NCBI GenBank assembly: GCA_022578605.1
Contig: MU394075.1
Location: 62,001 to 126,000 of the forward strand
Direction: 5' to 3'
Source of the DNA: Camillea tinctor
Lineage: Eukaryota; Ascomycota; Sordariomycetes; Xylariales; Xylariaceae
DNA: 64,000 nt
Shown here: in pieces, positions 60,311 through 64,000 of the stretch
Layout: each line of letters starts with the position of its first letter
Position numbering within the stretch: position 1 is the stretch's first letter
Translations under genes and position numbers: made by a program
The notes under the pieces: generated by a model
Database searches by the model: none
What the model was told of the DNA's origin: nothing
Seen by the model: the letters and a program-made list of their open reading frames with translations, nothing else

Positions 60311-61853
60311 TATCTCCTACCTGCGTGTATGAAAATCCAAGGTGCATTTCACCCGTCTGGGAAATCTGGGAAGCTCTACTATAGGTAGATATCGTACCCA
60401 CGAATAATTGAGTATTCTAACCTAGATACAATTAGCATGCTGCTGTACTATGCATGACCCTCAAGTATTTGACATCTGATAGGTACGTATACGACGACAG
60501 TATTCCTTGTATCGACATGCCCTGTCCATATGGAATAATCCATGTATATTAGACATGTCAATACTGGGTAGGCCATCAGGGGTTTCTGCTGCTTACTGTC
60601 TCACGCATTGTCCATTAACCATTGATGTAGTCCTACGGTCTTACACACATGATTGATACCTACACTACAGGACTAACCTAATAAGAGGTCCTTTGCTTTT
60701 ACCGGCAGGGTAGAGTATCTTTTCTATTAGATATGAAAGGATACATATCCAGGGACTAATAGAGTGGAAACGATAGAAAGTAAAATGTAAGTATAGGCAG
60801 GTACATAAAAATAAAAGGGGGAAGTTTGGAATGGCTAACAACAGATATCTACCTAATTATTTTTGACGTATATGGTAAGTCCAGTCTGTCTAGTCCACTA
60901 TGCTGTACCCAACTTGGGTAGTTCTAGAACTAAGGTTGGCAAGGTTGGGTACCTAACATGTAACTGAGCTAACCTCCTAGGACGAGGATACCCCACCATC
61001 TATCGATCAAGAAAGCGGGCAACGGGTAACGGACAGCAGGGCACCTCCAGCTCTACCTAATAAACTCAAACAGATGACTAAAATAATAAGGCAAGTTACA
61101 GAGTACGGCGGTATCAAAAATGAATTAATGAGGGGCAAAAAGTAGAACTTAGAACAGCGCTGTGGGGAACTTTGTTTTTTCCTCTTTTCTTATTTCTTCT
61201 CAATCAACACACCGACCTTCGAGATACTACTTTTTATATTTAAGAAAACACTACCCCCTTTTCGAGTTTAAAGAGTTAAACTAAACCTACGAGACGAGGA
61301 AGAAGGAAAGAGAGAAAAATAAAAAGAAAAGAAAAAGAAAAGAAGAAGAAAAAAGGGATAACTTGTATTACAATTATTTACAGTACAATTCTTATCATTT
61401 TGTTATTCTTATTACTTCGAAGGCCCGCACACGACGCAACATAATATACACAATACATACACCCAATACACACAACACACACACACAAAACACACGACAC
61501 ATATAACTCACGATATCGAATGGTCTTATCTTGTCTTGTCCAGTCTTTGTCTTTTCTAGTATAACAAGGGATCTGAATACCTCAATTACCTGGATAAGCC
61601 GGTTCAGCTACCACTTAGCTACTTACGAAGCTTACGACACATCTAAACCCTCCCAAACGTTGCACCTCTACAGTATCAGCACCAGTCAGCCGCATCGGAC
61701 AATTACTCTGGTCTCGGGGCATTAACTTGTCTAGATCTCACCATTGGTCCTGTCGCTTATTTAATTCCCTTCCTCTTACTCCCGAGCGACAAGAGACGGG
61801 TTGATACCACCACAAATACGAGTAGAAGAGCATCGGATTCTTCCACCCCCACG
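60311..61853. other. Intergenic DNA and kinase promoter
   Basis: AT-rich, no gene seen. Purine-rich (GAA/AAG) tract at 61300-61360 and CACACA repeats at 61450-61500. The last 300 bases probably include the kinase leader. Confidence 0.6.
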
Positions 61854-63171
61854 ATGAACGCCGCCGCTACCGCAGCAGCAGTAGATGCTACCAACAATGG
61901 CTCGCCAGGCCGGGCCGCTCCTCAGATACAGCCGTGTCGCTACAAGGTGGGCAAGACGTTGGGTGCTGGTTCGTACTCGGTCGTGAAGGAATGCGTACAC
62001 ATCGACACGGGCCGGTATTACGCGGCCAAGGTGATCAACAAGAGGCTGATGGCCGGACGAGAACACATGGTTCGTACTTGATTACGACGACCACCACCAT
62101 AGTAGAAGCTCATTAATCCTGCATTAGGTGCGAAACGAGATTGCGGTGCTGAAGAAGGTGTCCATGGGACACCAGAACATCCTCACCCTCGTCGACTACT
62201 TCGAGACCATGAACAACCTATACCTGGTAACCGACCTGGCCCTCGGCGGCGAGCTCTTCGACCGGATCTGCCGTAAAGGCTCGTACTACGAATCCGACGC
62301 TGCCGATCTGATCCGCGCCACCCTCTCCGCCGTCGCATACCTCCACGACCACGGCATCGTGCACCGTGACCTCAAGCCCGAAAACCTCCTGTTCCGTACC
62401 CCCGAAGACAACGCCGATCTCCTCATCGCCGACTTTGGACTGTCGCGCATCATGGACGAGGAGCAATTCCATGTCCTGACCACCACCTGTGGCACGCCCG
62501 GTTACATGGCACCCGAGATCTTCAAGAAGACGGGCCACGGCAAACCCGTCGACATATGGGCCATGGGCGTCATCACCTATTTCCTCCTCTGCGGATATAC
62601 CCCCTTCGACCGCGACAGTGACTTCGAGGAGATGCAGGCCATCCTGAATGCCGATTACAGCTTCCAACCCGCTGATTACTGGCGGGGTGTTAGCGACCAT
62701 GCCAAGGAGTTCATCAGCCGCTGCTTGACCGTCGACCCGAACCAGCGCATGACGGCGCACGAGGCCCTGTCGCATGCTTTCGTAGCAGGCTACAACTTGA
62801 ACCCCGACGGTGATAAGGGCCAGAACCTGCTGCCTACGGTCAAGAAGAACTTCAACGCAAGGAAGACATTGCACGCCGCCATTGACACGGTCCGTGCTAT
62901 CAACAAATTGAGAGAGGGCCAGGCCCAAGCTCATCTCATGGATGGGTCGCGATCGGCAGAGCCAGGCCGAGGCGCACCGCCCCTAAACAAGGACAGTGGC
63001 GTCAGTATGAAGGGCGATTCAGGATACTCCAGTAACCGCGATGGTGACGTTGCCATGGGGGGCATGGGACCGACGTCCGGCGTGCCAGCAAGTTTACGGC
63101 CGGGTAATGCTGCGAACAAAGTAGTCGAGACATCCAAAGGATTGTGGAGTTCTGGACAGCCACGACGATGA
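61854..63171 (+). CDS. Ca2+/calmodulin-dependent protein kinase (CaMKI type)
   Basis: Two exons (61854-62069, 62128-63171) give 419 residues, the usual size of fungal CaMK. The kinase domain covers about 30-285: glycine loop LGAGSYSVVKE, Lys59 in AAKVINK, HRDLKPEN with Asp153, DFG at 174-176, and CGTPGYMAPE. Thr191 in LTTTCGTPGY corresponds to the site phosphorylated by CaM-kinase kinases. After the domain, VKKNFNARKTLHAAIDTVRAINKLRE fits an autoinhibitory and calmodulin-binding helix. The tail has GYSSNRDGDVAMGG-type low complexity. The 58-nt intron (GTTCGT..GCATTAG) lies between helix-C coding parts, phase 0. Such kinases act in Ca2+ signalling for growth, stress and cell cycle. Confidence 0.95.
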
Positions 63172-64000
63172 ATGCCATTCATTACAGACTGGTAGGGCTG
63201 CATTCTCGTTCGTTGAAGAAATCCGCCGAGCCTATTATCCTCAGATGAGCTCGGCTGAACTTTTCGACCGTTCTACATATTGAAAGCTAAGCTAGAGCAC
63301 AATCAACTTAGTGGAGGTGAAATGATACAAGCCAATTTCTTTATTTTCAAGGACGCGATCATAAACAGAGTTGGAAGTCTATTAGGTATAGCAAGCGATC
63401 TTGGCTTTAGCAAACGGACAAATCCGGTACATACACACATACGCACCAGATCAAAGACAGTGCTGTCGACTCGTGTCAAACGAATGAGATGAACTACGAA
63501 CTACGAAAATGGTGCGAAAGTAAAAAGGGAAGCACGACGTCACGAGGCCTGTTGAGAGGCCCCATCAGATATCCAGAGAGAAAAGGAAAAACCACCAAAA
63601 AAAAGGCCCGATATAGTAAAAATTATCTCGATCACTCCTGTGTTTTAAAATTAGTGGTGTACATAGTTGTACTTTGTCGTGTTACCAATATATATTCTCA
63701 ACCTGCTTGTCTCGAGGTTAGGTTAGTACACGAAGGCCTGGTGGATTAATAGATACCTACCTACATAAAAGAGGGAAGTTGACTTCAATATATGAAAATA
63801 GAAGGAAAAAGGAATACCCACAGAAAAAGACTCCAAATTGCACATACTACATCCATTTATTTCTGTTTACACCCGAGGTATAACTTGGAGACATACTAGT
63901 TCATGGGAAAGACTACCTACTTGATTAACTCAAAAGCCCATCATCCATTCCTCCCTCCCTTCCCCTCGCTTCTCATTACCACTACTCCCCCCCGACACAG
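63172..64000. other. 3' flank of the kinase gene
   Basis: No gene is seen. Short frames at 63280-63749 lack features. C/T-rich sequence at the very end (63945-64000) might be the leader of a gene beyond the window. Confidence 0.5.

Overview
This is nuclear DNA of a filamentous ascomycete, most likely a sordariomycete-type Pezizomycotina fungus. The evidence is short spliceosomal introns (about 40-230 nt) with GTRNGT donors, CTAAC/CTRAY branch points and YAG acceptors, a dispersed 119-nt 5S rRNA gene of the fungal type, and proteins of clearly fungal families. The order is my inference from style; no species is claimed.

Layout. 1-10.6 kb is almost free of genes. It holds AT-rich or low-complexity DNA dense in TACCTAGGTA-type palindromes and one small TIR element (5189-5423) with a 9-bp target duplication. 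A small spliced gene of unknown function lies at 10.6-11.1 kb. 13.8-16.3 kb carries an intronless secreted GH67 alpha-glucuronidase. 18.8 kb has the 5S rRNA gene. 19.9-32.8 kb is a conserved block: rrp6 (minus, 4 exons) divergent from mdm35 (plus, 4 exons), then a small two-TM membrane protein just upstream of gpi1, a MOSC/flavin reductase/[2Fe-2S] fusion protein, and a convergent LRR-like gene. 32.8-47.2 kb is gene-poor, with two tiny two-exon genes (38.7 and 44.9 kb) of strikingly alike architecture. 47.2-49.7 kb holds two adjacent multi-exon minus-strand genes of unknown function, found only by piecing exons together. 51.4-64 kb is another conserved block: a RidA-family protein, a LETM1-like mitochondrial protein, a NAB3-like RNA-binding protein, an ICT1-like mitochondrial release factor and a CaMK-type kinase.

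Functional themes. RNA surveillance is represented twice (Rrp6 exosome nuclease; Nab3-like RRM protein). Mitochondrial proteins occur three or four times (Mdm35, LETM1-like, ICT1-like, perhaps RidA). GPI-anchor synthesis is represented by Gpi1 with a tightly linked small membrane protein. The GH67 enzyme acts on glucuronoxylan and has xylanase-regulator-type sites in its promoter. These genes look like ordinary syntenic neighbours rather than a biosynthetic cluster. No classical cluster, CRISPR array, phage or long autonomous transposon was seen.

Most interesting items: the small-membrane-protein/gpi1 pair, the two small paralogue-like genes, the TIR element, the unknown 5-exon and 4-exon genes, and a C-to-G shift at third codon positions along three GC-rich genes. 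All splice models were made by eye from splice signals and reading phase.
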